Of a stretch of DNA of 64,000 nt, positions 35,976 through 47,865 are shown one piece after another. Position numbers and translations under genes: made by a program. How positions within the stretch are numbered: the stretch's first letter is position 1; each line of letters starts with the position of its first letter. Source of the stretch: Talinum fruticosum (Eukaryota; Streptophyta; Magnoliopsida; Caryophyllales; Talinaceae); the NCBI GenBank assembly GCA_021018815.1, contig JAITYX010000049.1:2914001-2978000 (forward strand). Direction: 5' to 3'. The notes under the pieces are model-generated. The model did no database searches. It saw nothing but the letters and a program-made list of their open reading frames with translations, and was not told the origin of the DNA.

Positions 35976-37127
35976 CATGCCAAGTTCATTCCTAATAAAA
36001 CAAAAATGATCCTCACTAAGGTGCTTAGTAAAGATATCAGCTGATTGAAGATTGGTTGGAATGAATTCAAGTTTAATATCACCCTTTTCGAGTGATCTCT
36101 CGGAAAATGATACCCGACCTCAATATGTTTAGTCTTTGAGTACTGAACCGAATTCTTGGTTATGCTGATTGCACTTTGATTATCACACTTGATTGGAATA
36201 GATTTGAATGAAAGTCCAAGATCATTAAAGTGTTGCTTTATCCATAAGATCCGAGCACAAGCATGCCCTAGCCGCAATATACCGATCTTCAACAGTTGAT
36301 AGAGCTACTGAGTTTTATTTCTTTGAGTTCCAAGATATCGGGATTGACCCGAAACCGGCAAGCTCTCGAGGTGCTCTTTCTATCAATTTTGTATCCGGCA
36401 TGGTCAGCATTTGAGTATCCAATGAGAGTCGGTTCCGAGTCTCCGGAGTACCATAGACCTAAATTCCGAGTCCCCGCAATATATCCGAATATTGTCTTCA
36501 GCGCAGTGAGATGTGATTCTTTTGGATTAGCTTGAAATCTTGCACACGAGACGGACACTAAACATTATGTCCGGTCCACTTGGAAGTGAGATAGAGCAAA
36601 GATCCAATCATACCTCGGTCGAGTTTCGATCTACTCGCTTTACCTTTCTCGTCCGAGTCCAGTTTTATCTTGCTCCTCATAGGTGTTGCTGAATGTTTTG
36701 CATCTTGGAGTTTGTACTTCTTCAGCAGCTCCTTGTTATAATTTGATTGATGGACATAGATGCTATCTTTGTCTTGCTTGATTTGTAGACCAAGGAAGAA
36801 ATTGAGTTCTCCCATCATACTCAATTGAAATTCCTGTCTCATTAACTCAGAAAAATCTAGACACAACATTTCATTAGTAGCTCCAAAAATTATGTCATCA
36901 ACATAGATTTGAGCAATAAGAAAGTCTTTCCCCTTGGTTTTTATAAAAAGAGTTTTGTCAATCCGACCTCTTCTAAAATCATTTTCAACAAAGAAATTGC
37001 CCGAGTCTTTCATACCAAGCTCTACGAGCTTGTTAAGACCATAAAGAGCTTTTTGTAATTTGAAAACATGATTTGGAAATTTTGAGTTTTCAAATCCAGG
37101 GGTTGCTCAACATAGACTTCCTCTTCA
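35976..37127 (-). pseudogene. Ty1-copia (SIRE-like) reverse transcriptase-RNase H remnant
   Basis: Part of a Ty1-copia pol polyprotein that copies element RNA into DNA. Minus-strand reading starts within the RT palm (VYVEQP-like peptide near 37120, then LQKALYGLKQARRAWYE-like), with a frame change near 37015. The frame 37013-36558 holds the catalytic YVDD at 36905-36894 and FFLGLQIKQ, typical of SIRE/Maximus RT. Next, 36558-36289, comes the RNase H region with a YSNADHAG peptide; the usual motif is YSDAD, so a catalytic Asp is now Asn. The last frame, 36292-35975, has CDNQSAISI and KTKHIEV, the end of copia RNase H. Gag, protease, integrase and the RT N-terminus are missing: the sequence changes at about 37128. 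It is dead. Confidence 0.85.
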
Positions 37128-38092
37128 AATGTTAAGAATAAATCGAAGTCACATCCGAGAAAAAGTGTGTAGGGATATCGGTTATCATCATTTCATGCTC
37201 TTCTAGAGTAACGGAATGGAGGTAAAACATGGTCCGTAGAAGATCCATCGGAATAAAAAGTGGCCATGTATTACATCAAATTTAGGGTGTAACCCACTCA
37301 CCAAGGCACTAACGAAACCAAACGGGCCTTCTAAGATAACGCAACTCTCACTTAGGTCCTTTGCAACTCTAAATCACGAAGCAAATTGATTTCAGCTCTA
37401 AGGGAGGAAATTGCCCTACCCCAAAACATAAATTTAGCCCATAAGCATTAAGGTAAGAATAGAAAGCTTAGGTGGCCAAACAGATGCAACCGGGCATGGC
37501 TCTAGCCGGCTCCCGATCCACCACAGCTCGTACCACGATTCACATCGAGACCATAGGTCGGGATAGAATTAAATGTTAAAAAATGACCAAATTTTGGACC
37601 ATACTAGTCTAGAATGTAAAGTTTGCAAGAAACATACCCTGGACACTTTATTGAGTGCAAAACACAAGAATACAAGTGCTATTACTTTTGGTTGCGCAAG
37701 GTAAACCTTCGCTCATACAATCTGTCGTCGGAAATGATGGATGAATCATCGAGTGAAGCGAAAACTTGGGAAAGTATTCATATATCCATGGCTGCAAATT
37801 TACCACACTAGTAAATTTTCAATCTATACAAAATAAAAGATCAAAGGCTAAGAGGAACATAGCAAACCTCTATAATCGTCCATAAACCAAGCAAAGGCAT
37901 GAAGTTATCCGAATCTTTTTCAAGAGTAGTGCGTCAAGCCCCGAGCACACAGACCCCTCCTCAAACAAGTATATGCGGGCACACCTTAATTCAGGTCCTT
38001 AATTCGGTCTAAGTATATCAAATTGGCTAGATAATGAACGTGGACTTTGGACCCTTGGTCAAAAAAGGTAGACATGCATAACATGAGGGCAA

Positions 38093-38360
38093 TCACGATA
38101 TGTGCTTGTTGCTGTGGGTCATGTCGAGCCCACAACTCGACATCGGTGAAGAAGAAAGAAGAATTGAATACTTAAAATAGTTGGCATCAGGAAATTGAAG
38201 AGCAATCGGACCAAAGAGGTGCTGAAGATAATCACGATTTACGTACAAATTTCGGTCATATACTAGCGGTCCACCCAAGAAATTCAAACTTGTAATAATG
38301 GTCAAGTCCAAAGGAGTGATGATCATTTCCCTAAATAGGAGATGAAAAGTGTTTGTGGTA
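38093..38360 (-). pseudogene. Plant mobile domain-like fragment
   Basis: The minus-strand peptide includes TFHLLFREMIITPLDL followed by TIITSLNFLGGPLVYD. Plant mobile domains, found in MAIL1-type proteins and in several transposons, have the pattern TFHLP-GEMT-TL-DVA-LTGL-IDG-PV. The order and spacing of the hydrophobic and Gly/Pro positions match. The downstream peptide LQHLFGP also fits the next conserved block. Only about 80-90 residues are readable before a stop. It may be a captured domain in an LTR element or a remnant of a host-like gene. The assignment rests on motif recognition by eye. Confidence 0.45.
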
Positions 38361-38910
38361 TACTAGAATCGCTCGCTAATATTTTGAGTTATACCGCATT
38401 TAGTACGATGACACAACCGACTCAAAGTGATATAGAGTAAACCAAACTTAGCATTAGTTAAGGTTTGCTCCAATGGGTAGTTTCACTCCCTAAAGGTGTC
38501 GAGAGAACATTTTAATGGCCCTACTACTCCGGACGGTGTCCCTCTAAAAAGAATGAAAAGTTGAAGCATTTTAATTAAAATTGCCACACTAGCATGAAAT
38601 AAAAGTAATTCAAGCTAAGACATTTACTATAGCGAATATTGCTAATGAAGAAACGTGAGCTTCGGCCTCAAACAAGAGGACACTCGGGTTCTATTCATGG
38701 TGAGGAGCCAATCCCTTTCTAAAAACAAATCTTGTGTCAAGCTTTCGACCTTTGTCCTTCTCTTGGGATGAAAATGTCTTCACAACATATTTTGAGGATG
38801 TTTAAGAAAACCACACTTGTTTTCTCAAAAAATAACAAGGCAAGCTTAGGAGCAAGAAAAAGGAAGAACAAGAGGAGCTATGAAGATATGCAAAATGAGC
38901 TTCCAAGTCC

Positions 38911-38920
38911 CCCTTTTATA
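38911..38920 (-). promoter_or_regulatory. TATA box-like site upstream of the mobile-domain fragment
   Basis: The minus strand reads TATAAAAGGG, followed by GACTTGGAAGCTC, a context seen in plant LTR promoters. It lies about 550 bases upstream, in the right orientation, of the mobile-domain-like frame. Confidence 0.4.
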
Positions 38921-39578
38921 GGGAAACCTATTGGCATTTAAAATATAAAGCAAACGTTAAGCCATTTTCTAATTAGTTGGATACATGCTCCTCGACCAAG
39001 GACTCGCCAAAGAATAGCCGATGCTTGGTTCCCCAGGACCGGCATGCTTCAGCCGTCTCCATCAGGTGGCAACGAGTGTGGCCTGCAGCCAATCCAGGTT
39101 ACGAGAGCGGAGCCGACAACTCCCACGAGCTATACACACAAGTGGGCTCATGAGGCCCATTGTTTAAACTTCACCTAGGTTTGCTTTTTAGTCTTCTTTT
39201 ACTTGAATTATTTAGGTAAAATACCAAACTTAGTGCATTTGATTATTTTACTAATAGAATGTTAGTACAGCGAGAATTATTCAGCCAAGCTTCATATAAA
39301 TAAACAATCGAGCTTCAACAAATTACCGAACTGTAAGACTCTAATTAAGTCAAGCTCGGGATTTTTCTAGTCATACTTCAAAAGGCATTGTGATCAAGTC
39401 CGGACCCCAATTCGTCGGAGTTTAGGTCAAGAAGTGACCTATTCCGAGTTTGTTAAATCGATCGAGCAACCGAAGAAACGCTAGAAAAATAAGATAAGTA
39501 TCCTTTAATGTGTACTTTGACTCTCCATCTTTCGGACTCAATCAAGGTGGCCTAACTATAGACACCGAAAACATGTCG

Positions 39579-41010
39579 TGAAGGTTTGAACTTAAGAGTT
39601 TGAGACAGACCTAGGGGTAAATAGAGTGAGAAAGAAATTTTATGAAAAATAAAACTTTTTGCTACAAGTTAGAACTCGAAAAGAAAGTTTAGTCTAGATT
39701 GGACCCGAAATAATTAAACGAGTTGATTTTATGTCGAAACCCTTTGGGGTAGAAAACTACGTCTAGTATCAATGCGAGATAGCAAGTCAAATCCACTATT
39801 TTGAATCCAAAAAATATAAGGATTGACTTACATAATTGTTCTCTTAGACAATTCAATACATATTTTTCCTAGGCACAAAAGTTATCTTATCCGCCCTAGT
39901 ACTTCCTAACCGAGATGTCTTCTACAACTAGGCACACCTGAGTTGAGTTATCCCTTGGAGCTAAGTCAAGGGAAATACGCAAGAAATGAGTAGAAGTAAT
40001 GAGAGTGATTACAAAACTTTCTTGTTAACTCCTAAAGTTGAGAAATTAAGTACAAGAGTCGAATGCTAGAAGTATTAGAGTAAAGAGTATTGTTCCAAGT
40101 AAGCTTCCAGCAGTCTTTTAAGTCTCGTAAAGAGGCTTCTATTTATAAGCAACAGAAAAGAAAGTTGTTGAGCCTTGGGGTTGACCTTTGGAAGAGCTAA
40201 CCATTACAACGGATTGTCTAAGTCCTTAGAAAATGAACCGTTGTGGATGTATCCATTGGGCATCGGTTCTAGCCTAACAAAGTAGTCCATCCTACTTGAT
40301 GTATTTGAAACTTGGGGTAGAAACAGTTATTAGACTCAAAGAGTGAAGTTTATCGAATATGGTAACAAACAGCCACGACACGGTGTCTAAGTCCGCCCAA
40401 AAATAGTTTTTTTTTTCTACTAGGTATAAACGGTAAGAAGTCGGTTGTTTTGCTTTTTAAATTGGGATTAATCAATTTTAATTAACCTAGCTACAAAAAC
40501 AAAATTCAAGTGGTACTCAAAGTATAAAAAACACTTTGGTTCAAGATTAGACAAGGATTATAATTAAATCAATTAATTAACAACAGAAAACACTTGATCC
40601 GATTAAATGAAATTTTTCAAGTCTAATATTCAATATATTTCAATTACATTTGTGTCTACATTCAAATGATAAATGAGTTCAAGAAATTATATAAACATAT
40701 TTTTGTGTTTTCCATATCAAAATAATTTCAACTAAAAAGAATCTCACTATTTTAGAATAAATGCAATAATTCTGTTTTGAAATATATAACAAGCCAGTTG
40801 AAACAACAATTTACGTTCATGAAATTATTTAGGAAAATTTTTTGTCCGAGTTCTGTCTAAGTGGGTCGAAACCCAAGACTAAGTGTTCACTCACAAATAG
40901 CTTTCCGAGTGGGTCGAGAGAAGCGAAAAACTCAAAGATAACATTTATAAGTTGTAGGAATGATTTGAATTCAAGACCATGAGAAGAGATAAGTTCATAC
41001 CGAGTCTTCA
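39579..41010 (-). mobile_element. SIRE-like LTR, divergent, 1.43 kb
   Basis: The plus strand begins TGAAGGTTTGAAC and ends CGAGTCTTCA, with a degenerate PPT (minus strand AAAAAGGCGGAGAT) outside the right end. Central landmarks are the CTTCTATTTATAAG block at 40135 and the AAGTATAAAAAACACTTTGG motif near 40520. It is more diverged from the copy at 980-2518 than that copy is from 27803-29274, suggesting an older insertion or a sister subfamily. Confidence 0.72.
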
Positions 41011-42399
41011 ATCTCCGCCTTTTTGATGAAAGGCATTGAACACTTAGAAAATTGAGTTAGTATCTTAGAGTAGTAAGACTTAGACAGAATGAAATTAAAG
41101 CTCAAAAAGTATTATAACAGTAATGTGTAAAATCTATATGCTAAAGTTATATTATTAAGTATCCAAACAAGCTGAAATACCAAGTGTGAACTCATAACTT
41201 AAAATCGAGCATAATATGAACACTAAAGCAAAGAGAATATAGAAATCTGCATTTTAGAGTACAAAATATGAAAATATCATAGCTGAATATGCAAGTATTA
41301 GAGCAAAAGAATAAGTTGTATCGGAGAGAAAGTGAATAACGAAGTTATCATTGAATTAGAGGAGCTAATACAAAGAAAATTCAAATATACTAAAATAAAA
41401 CAAACTAACTTTCCCTAAACCAATTAACTCAACACCTCCTAAGCCAACTAACTATTTCTCCCCTTATGCATTTCATCAAAAATAAAGGGAGCATGGAGAA
41501 ATAAAATGTTAGACAAAATGAAGGAAAATAAATACAAGAAGGGGGTACAGCATTCTTAGTGGAAAAGGATGGCTTGGGTGCCCCGCACCTTTGGCGATAC
41601 ATACGAGATGGGCTCAAGGCTTGCATGGTCGGCGGTGTACAGGTGGCGGAAGTAATGAAGAGGCTTCTAAGTGAGCAGGCAAAGCTACTCTCCTGCAATG
41701 AATCAAGGGTTGCTCTTCTTCTTCCACTTCGAGCCATCACCTGGAATAGGTTGAATTGGTTGTGGAGATTGACGGGTCGTTGAGTTGCTGACTTCTTTAA
41801 CTTCCTCGAAGTCATTTACGTGTCCTCGAAAGAGGACTCTTCTTCTCGCTGCAGCTTACGGGGCTTTTTCCTCTAAATCCGAGGAAGACTCTTCTTCTTC
41901 CTCCTCTAATGGAGGCTCTCTAAGAAGCATGATCTGCTCTTCCTGCCTTCTCATGGCATCTTGGAGCTCATTAATCGAGTTTTACTTTGGTCAATCTTCC
42001 TCCGAGTCGTTGCTTGTATTTGGGTCGGAAGCGGAATGAAGGCTTGGAAGGCGCTCGGAGCTGATTTAAACTCTTTCACTAGAGCGAGCAAATTAAGATG
42101 TCATCCGCTCGAAGAGATGAGCAGGGGGCACGAGGTTGCAAGGAAGGACGATCTACCGGAGAAGGAGTTTCTTGTGTACTCTTCTTTGAAGGAGAAGAAG
42201 AGGAAGGATCTCGGTAGAGTGAGTCCGGACATTAGGCTCAATTTCCTGGTATATGAGATTAAGAAGCAAGTTTCTACCGATAAAAACGGCTCGCTTCAAA
42301 ATTTTGGTGGCATCCTTAGGGAGTTTAACCCTGAAAACTCAAGTACAACTCTCTATCACTCGAAACTATCGCATGAATAAATAACTTCCCTAAGTTATT
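41011..42399 (-). mobile_element. Decayed 3' interior of SIRE-like element
   Basis: It follows the PPT of the LTR at 39579-41010. The first 500 bases resemble in layout the AT-rich leader-like interval at 2519-2950. 41530-42040 is richer in Ser codons on the plus strand and in Glu/Arg on the minus strand, consistent with a low-complexity coding tail, but no motif is recognisable and frames are broken. A plus-strand frame at 41961-42380 is Lys/Glu/Arg-rich and also unrecognised. Confidence 0.4.
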
Positions 42400-43636
42400 A
42401 TTCCGAGCACCGACTTATTGTTATAAGTTGAAATGAATTACAGTGTTAATTCTTTGTTTTAAGTCGATCTATTTATGGAGAATTATTTATAGGATCAAGT
42501 TCATGTACTCCGATATTTTATTCTTTCTAACTTGATCATTTAACGATTGACTCAAGGTGGAATCTGAACCTAATGGATATTAGACTCGGAAAATTCCACT
42601 CTTTTAGGCTAAAGATAATTAAGTGCTTAATTACTCTAATTTTAATCATTATCTTGTGCCTAATCTTCGACCAAAGTATTTTTATACTTTAAGTACCAAT
42701 GTGTTTTGCTTTTCTAGGTTGTTTAAACAAGCCTAATCTACTTTTTAATTACAAAAGCAACCAATTTCTAACTGTTAAACACTAGCAGACAAAAACAACT
42801 ATTTGTGGACATGGCTCGGATACCGTGTCGGGGTTGTTTGTTTCCAAAATTGAAAAACTACAACTTTGAGTCTAACGGTTGTTTCCACCTCGGTTTTCAA
42901 TCACCACTAGATGATTGGACCATCTTTTAGAGCCAAGAGCCATTGTACAATGTTCAAATCCCAACGGATCTTTTCGAGTGACTTAGAAAAGCCATTACAA
43001 TGGCTAGTGAAGATCACAAGTCCGGAACCGGACTCAACGCTCATTCCGCCCGGGTTCTTATAAATAGAAGCCAACTCATAAGACTTGAAGGTTGCCGAAA
43101 TTATTATTGAACCGATTGTTGGTCTCATTCTTATTCAATCTTCTACTTACGACTCCAAATCTGTAATTCTTACTTTCCGAGCTGTAAAGTAAGTCTTGTA
43201 ATCACTTAGATTCTTTTCTTAATTTCTTTATAAGTCCCTTGACTGAGATGTAAAGGTTAACTCAGCTTATTTGTCCCCGACTATAAGGGCTAACCCAGTC
43301 AAGAAGTACTTGGATCGGATAACTGAACTTCGAGTCTAGGAAAAACTTGTAAAAGAATTGTCTAAGGGAGCAATGTCTGGTTAGAGTCGGTTCTTTGTAA
43401 TTGAGGATTCAATTAGTGGATTTGACTTGGTGCTTGGATTAGCATTGTCCGTGGTTTTCTCGCCTTGAAAAGGTTTTCAAGTACTTCGTTTGTCTATCTT
43501 TCCGAGTCTAATCTAGACTCGCAATTCACCTCTACTCACTTACGTGCAAAATGAGTTTGATTTTACTTAAAATCTTCCATCACCCTATTAACCCCCTGCC
43601 TCTAGGTGACTTAACCTCTATTAGAGCAAACCTTCA
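42400..43636 (+). mobile_element. SIRE-like LTR, 5' truncated, plus sense
   Basis: It ends GAGCAAACCTTCA at 43636 and reads in the same direction as the solo LTR at 33188-34786: TTAGACTCGGAAAATTCCA near 42580, TTATAAATAGAAGCC at 43059, TCCGTGGTTTTCTCGCC near 43449, CATCACCCTATT near 43580. Homology begins near 42400 at a CCGACTTATTGTTATAAG-like block; the first 300 bases of the LTR are missing. Together with 39579-41010 it makes a second oppositely oriented LTR pair. Confidence 0.72.
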
Positions 43637-44558
43637 AACCCCACAAGTGAGAAAAAATTTTGGAGAGAAGGGCTCCAAAAGGAAACGGAGGCTTCTTCAA
43701 GTCCGTGAGGACTGAAAAGATCTACTCAATGATGAAAGGGGAAAAGTCAACCTCATACCCTTGAAGAATACTGAACATAACGTTGAGAACCTTGCTGTTG
43801 GGGTTCTCTTTTGAGGGACGAGAAGGATAACACGATTCTCATTAGAAAAAATAAAGAAATTTGGCCTCATACTTCAATTGTGTGGCAGGGAAATTTTGCG
43901 AGCCTTGGGCATAGCTCAAGCATATCTAGAAAAGAATTCCTCAAGCAAGTTCACTAAAAGGAATTCGTGTCAATAAATAGTGAATAGCCTGTAGAGGGGA
44001 ACGAGGTTCACAACGATTCTTTTTCCTTGAACTAAAGAGAAAAGAACATTGTCCTAATTTGATAGGTTCACAAAAACTTCCATGACTAAATCCAGGTAGA
44101 TATAGTCACGAAGCAAATGAAATCAAAAAACACTATTTTCTTGAGTTTTTCAACCCAAGACAGTTTTGTAGAAGAAAAGAATTTATCATTAAGAAAATAG
44201 TGTTGGGTGACAATGGAATGTTTGGGATCTTCAAAGGCTAGGGCTCTGCCTTTTGAGGTCTCTTTTTAAGAGTCCTTAGGTTGAGAAGAAACAACTCTAT
44301 AAGAAGTTCTAGCCTTTTTGGTGGTTGAACCTCCTTAAATGGTTAAACCTCTCTTAGGCATTATGAATGAGATGGATAGAGAGGGACTGAGAGGAGTAAA
44401 GGTCAAAGTAGAAGAAAAGGGATGTGAAAAAGAATGCGAGAGAAAGAGTAGAAGTCGAACTCGAGTCCGACAAAGATTGAGAAGAGAGAGTCCGAGTTTG
44501 AGTAATGAGTTCGAGTGTAGAGTTTCAAAGAATGTGAAAGCAAAGTAGAAAAGTACAT
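43637..44558 (-). mobile_element. Retrotransposon-derived coding remnant, heavily broken
   Basis: On the minus strand several short peptides line up in shifting frames, such as ALAFEDPKHSIVTQH and YFLNDKFFSSTKLS near 44240-44160, then VVNLVPLYRLFTIY near 44000 and RVLNVMFSILQGYEVDFSP near 43770. The arrangement resembles the gag/env-like proteins of plant LTR elements with a conserved aromatic-rich domain, but I cannot name the family with confidence. The LTR ending at 43636 may have inserted into it. Confidence 0.35.
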
Positions 44559-44880
44559 TACTACAAGAACCACTTTTAACTACGATTAACAGGCGTCGTC
44601 AATGTGGTCATTGTTATATATAGCATCTTTTACTACAGTTTAAAACCATCGTAAAAGAGCACATATGACGATGGTTAAGATTAAAAACCATAGTCATAGG
44701 TCGATCTATGACGACGATTTTAAAATACAGTCATCGTCATAGAGTGACCATGACGAAGGTTCTTACATTTGAACCGTCGTCATACGTCCTAGCACAAATC
44801 ATAGAAGAAATGCAAAAATGTTTGGGCCAGGACATATGACGACTGGTTCCAATGTAAGAACAATCGTCATAGGTCTAAAA
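44559..44880. repeat. CACTA terminal and subterminal repeats
   Basis: The degenerate 11-base terminus at 44559-44569 is followed by at least six copies of a GACGA-C/T-GGTT or its complement AACC-A/G-TCGTC, in both orientations. Confidence 0.7.
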
Positions 44881-45649
44881 TTTTTTTATGATTTTTTTGT
44901 TTTCTATACCCCCTATACAAAATACACTACAAAATATATCACAACTTACACAACAACAACCAATATTCCAAAATATATCAAAATTTTCCCACATTACTAC
45001 TACCATAACAAGTTCGACAACAAAATTCCTCATTACAACCACAAAGTTTCAAGACAAAGAGATGGACTTTTTAACATAAGTACTCGAAAAAGGAATACAC
45101 AAATAAGACATCTCACCAAGCAACCTCTATTTCCTTAGTCATTGTCCCAAAGTGATCCTCCTCTCATGAATACATTGCTTGGAGCTCTTGTCCACTAGAA
45201 ACATTACCTAAAAAGCTTAGGCCTTTTGACCCTCATTGAAGAATGATCTTTCACAAAATTCAGGTACCTAAAGTAACAAATTTCTCCATAAGAAATAGAA
45301 CAAACATAGAAAGATTATAAAATGAGAAAGGAAACCAAAAGTAACATTGATCGCTAATCTCAGCTTGTGCTTCTCAACTCAAAAAGCATTCTACCCTTCC
45401 ATTGGACAGCTTAGTCCTTATTTTGATCCTAATCAACAATGACCTGTTACATGAAGACTACAAGTCAAAAACAATTAAAAGGCAGTTTCTATAACAAGCA
45501 ACAATATGGATATCCTCCGGAATAAAAATTGTTATACAATAATGTTCTTACCAAGTTGATATAATTACATGGTTTAGGCCCTTTTCCCCTCCTTTAGACT
45601 TATCTTCAATATATATGGCCTCTTGGTGGTCAACCCTTAAATAAAATTC

Positions 45650-46060
45650 TTAAAAATTAAGATCATCATTTTCGATGGGCATTTCAAAGGAGAAGGGTAG
45701 GGTCTCCTCAACAAACACACACACATCTTCACCATCCCCACCAGCAATGTGCCTCTTCCCTTGAAGAACAATAGGCCACTTATCATCAATCGGGTCCTCA
45801 ATGTAGAACACTTGTCTTGCTTGGAATGCCATAATGAATTGATCCCCTTTAGGCCCTTCTCTTGTGAGATCGACCATCGTGAATCCCATCTCATCAACTT
45901 GAACACCTTTGTTATTGTTAACCCATTTGCACCGAAAAATGGGCTCATGGAAGTCAACATAGTCTAGCTCTCATATCTCCTCAATGACTCCATAATATGA
46001 CATTTTAGCTACAACGGGATTTTTGTCCTTGGAGTTGGAAACATGAAGTGCATGAGCCTC
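45650..46060 (-). pseudogene. CACTA transposase C-terminal (DUF4216-like) remnant
   Basis: The minus-strand peptide starts around MSYYGVIEEI, then a stop at 45973-45971 replaces one codon, then ELDYVDFHEPIFRCKWVN and KGVQVDEMGFTMVDL. The frame from 45889 to 45650 contains FIMAFQARQVFYIEDPIDDK. This is the DUF4216 pattern (YYG-EI-EL-Y, FKC-WVD, DE-GFT, F-LA-QA-QVFYV-DP-W) found at the C-terminus of plant TNP2-type CACTA transposases. The N-terminal catalytic transposase domain is not seen. The likely role was recognition or accessory function in transposition; the copy is dead. Confidence 0.75.
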
Positions 46061-46320
46061 CAATGTGATGTCATACCCACATTAAAATATGACTTCCAAC
46101 TGCGTATATCCTTACTTAATTGTACGGTAACATAAGTAAAGATACACACATCAAACCTATCGTCATCATAATTGCACTCGAAGAATAAGAGTTGAAATGA
46201 GCACCATGATATCTTGTCAAATTTTATGATAAGATTATAATAGCCACAAAACCTATTATTATATTATTCTCAAACTGTCCAACACGGACAATTCAAAAAC
46301 CTATACATACCAAGCTAATA

Positions 46321-46844
46321 TCTTAAGCGTTATACGCACATTTATGCACGTATCGCGACCTAGGATAACTTGTTATGCACAAATTTTTGAACGGGTTCTC
46401 TAAGTTTATGAAATGCATACGATAATTTAGCACTAACAAAAATTCGGGTTCAAGTCGAAATCGGGTCGGTCATCGGACGAAATTTTTTGTCCGATGCCCA
46501 ATTTTTTCAGGTCGGACAATTTGAACAAGCATAAATTCGGGTGAAAATCGGGTTCGGATAAAAGAAATATGAAAATTTTATGTCCGGATTAAAAACTCGG
46601 ACAAAAAATTCATACCCGAACCCGATTTTTTCGAACCGGACAAATTCGGGTAATTGGGTCGGACGAAATTTTGCCAACGCTACAATAATTTTATGAAAAG
46701 CATAGATTGGTAAGCAAAATAAGCACAATTACACACAATTGAGCATGTCATTTATCAAATTATATGAAAAACAAAAAAGATGATGTTACTTAATATGTAT
46801 TCCTAACATAGACCATTATTGTAACTTGTATATATAATATATGG
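46321..46844. other. Gene-free stretch with GGGTCGG/TTCGGGT motif cluster
   Basis: From 46440 to 46680 there are many short copies of TCGGGT, GTCGGAC and their complements, able to pair with each other. No coding region is supported. It may be an intron or flank of the CACTA element or a separate small repeat. Confidence 0.4.
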
Positions 46845-47466
46845 TTTCCTTTTTTCTTCCAATTTTGATATATTATATATTTATCATAAACTAGACATGA
46901 TTGTTTTTGAAGTTTTACATAATGTATAAGACAATTAAATATGAATAAAATGTTGAAACCATCCCTTTAATTTCTATTAACCACCCAAAACATAACATGA
47001 ACCGGAATTCCCTTGTTGTGATTAACAATGAGGTCGGTTTTACAAAACAAAAACATGGAATGTACACGCAACATAGGTTGATCCACGAAGAAGGGCATAA
47101 GTGGTAGAGTAGTGAAATGGAAACGAAAGGTAATAAACAATAGTCATTGTTTATCGGCTTTTGTTTCCATTTTGTTTCCATTTGACTCCTCTACCCCTTT
47201 TGCCGTTCTTCGTGGATCGACCCATGTTACATTTACACTTCATGTTTTGTCTTGTAAAACCTACCTCATTGTTAATCACAACAACGGAATTTTAGTTCGT
47301 GTTATGTCTGCTGTCGTTAAAGGAAATTAAAGGGATGGCCTCAACATTTCATTCATGTTTATCTTATTGTCTTATGAATTACATAAACTTCAACAAAATC
47401 ATGGCCTCTAGTTTACAATCATGTATAATACAACAAATTTGCAACCAAAAAGGAAACCGGCAAGTT
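46845..47466. repeat. Fold-back element, two arms of about 300 bp, no loop
   Basis: The left arm (46845-47142) and right arm (47143-47466) are imperfect inverted copies meeting at ATAAACAATAG/TCATTGTTTAT. Paired landmarks are TTGTGATTAACAATGAGGT near 47017 with its complement near 47269, and the CATCCCTTTAATTTC block near 46965 with its complement near 47325. The frames on opposite strands here (46915-47181 and 47112-47330) encode related peptides for this reason only. The outer ends read TTTCCTTTTT-CTTCCAATTTTGAT or similar. Confidence 0.75.
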
Positions 47467-47528
47467 AGATGATTAGATATATATATATAACTCTTTCCCT
47501 CCGTTCGTTGTTAAGATAATTGTTCACG

Positions 47529-47566
<38 letters not shown>

Positions 47567-47774
47567 AACTTGCCGGTTTCCTTTTTGGTTGCAAATTTGT
47601 TGTATTATACATGATTGTAAACTAGAGACCACGATTTTGTTGAAGTTTATGTAATTCATAAGACAATAAGATAAATATGAATGAAATGTTGAGGTCATCC
47701 CTTTAATTTCCTTTAACGACAGCAGACATAACACGAACTGAAATTTCGTTGTTGTGATTAACAATGAGGTTGTT
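47257..47774. repeat. Second inverted duplication around a (TA)n core
   Basis: 47257-47478 is repeated inverted and almost unchanged at 47557-47774, with a CTCCGTTCGTTGTTAAGATA spacer and (TA)n between. Part of the same block returns in direct orientation at 47862-47965. The near identity suggests it is much younger than the 46845-47466 fold-back. Confidence 0.75.
47530..47564. repeat. (TA)n microsatellite
   Basis: Pure TA run preceded by TTGTTCACGTATAT, the same lead-in as at 47783 and 47954. Confidence 0.9.
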
Positions 47775-47790
47775 AAGATAATTGTTCACG

Positions 47791-47862
<72 letters not shown>
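47791..47862. repeat. (TA)n microsatellite
   Basis: Pure TA run of about 70 bases between copies of the fold-back arm. Confidence 0.9.

Positions 47863-47865
<3 letters not shown>

Larger units (their letters stand above)
37128..39578. other. Unassigned repeat DNA between two SIRE-like elements
   Basis: The pol homology stops abruptly near 37128. Apart from the mobile-domain-like piece and a TATA-like promoter described separately, I recognise nothing. Short frames near 37623 and 38732 on the plus strand have no recognisable motif. Composition is like the surrounding repeats. Confidence 0.4.
44559..46320 (-). mobile_element. CACTA (En/Spm) transposon end region
   Basis: The left end reads TACTACAAGAAC, one base from the common CACTACAAGAA terminus. 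It is followed at 44580-44880 by many short direct and inverted repeats around TATGACGACGATT, ATGACGATGGTT and TCGTCATAG, the subterminal repeats typical of CACTA elements. A transposase C-terminal remnant points toward this end. The other terminus is not recognised before 46320, so the right boundary is arbitrary. Confidence 0.7.

Noticed and set aside
41429..41815. 128-codon minus-strand frame as a possible host gene
   Set aside because: No recognisable domain, and it lies in the decayed interior next to a SIRE-like LTR; overlapping frames on the other strand are equally long.
44339..44548. Basic Arg/Lys/Glu-rich plus-strand frame
   Set aside because: Low-complexity composition and opposite in direction to the coherent retroelement peptides nearby.
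46915..47330. Two related frames on opposite strands that could suggest a small gene family
   Set aside because: They are the two arms of a fold-back repeat; similarity comes from the inverted duplication and there is no protein motif.
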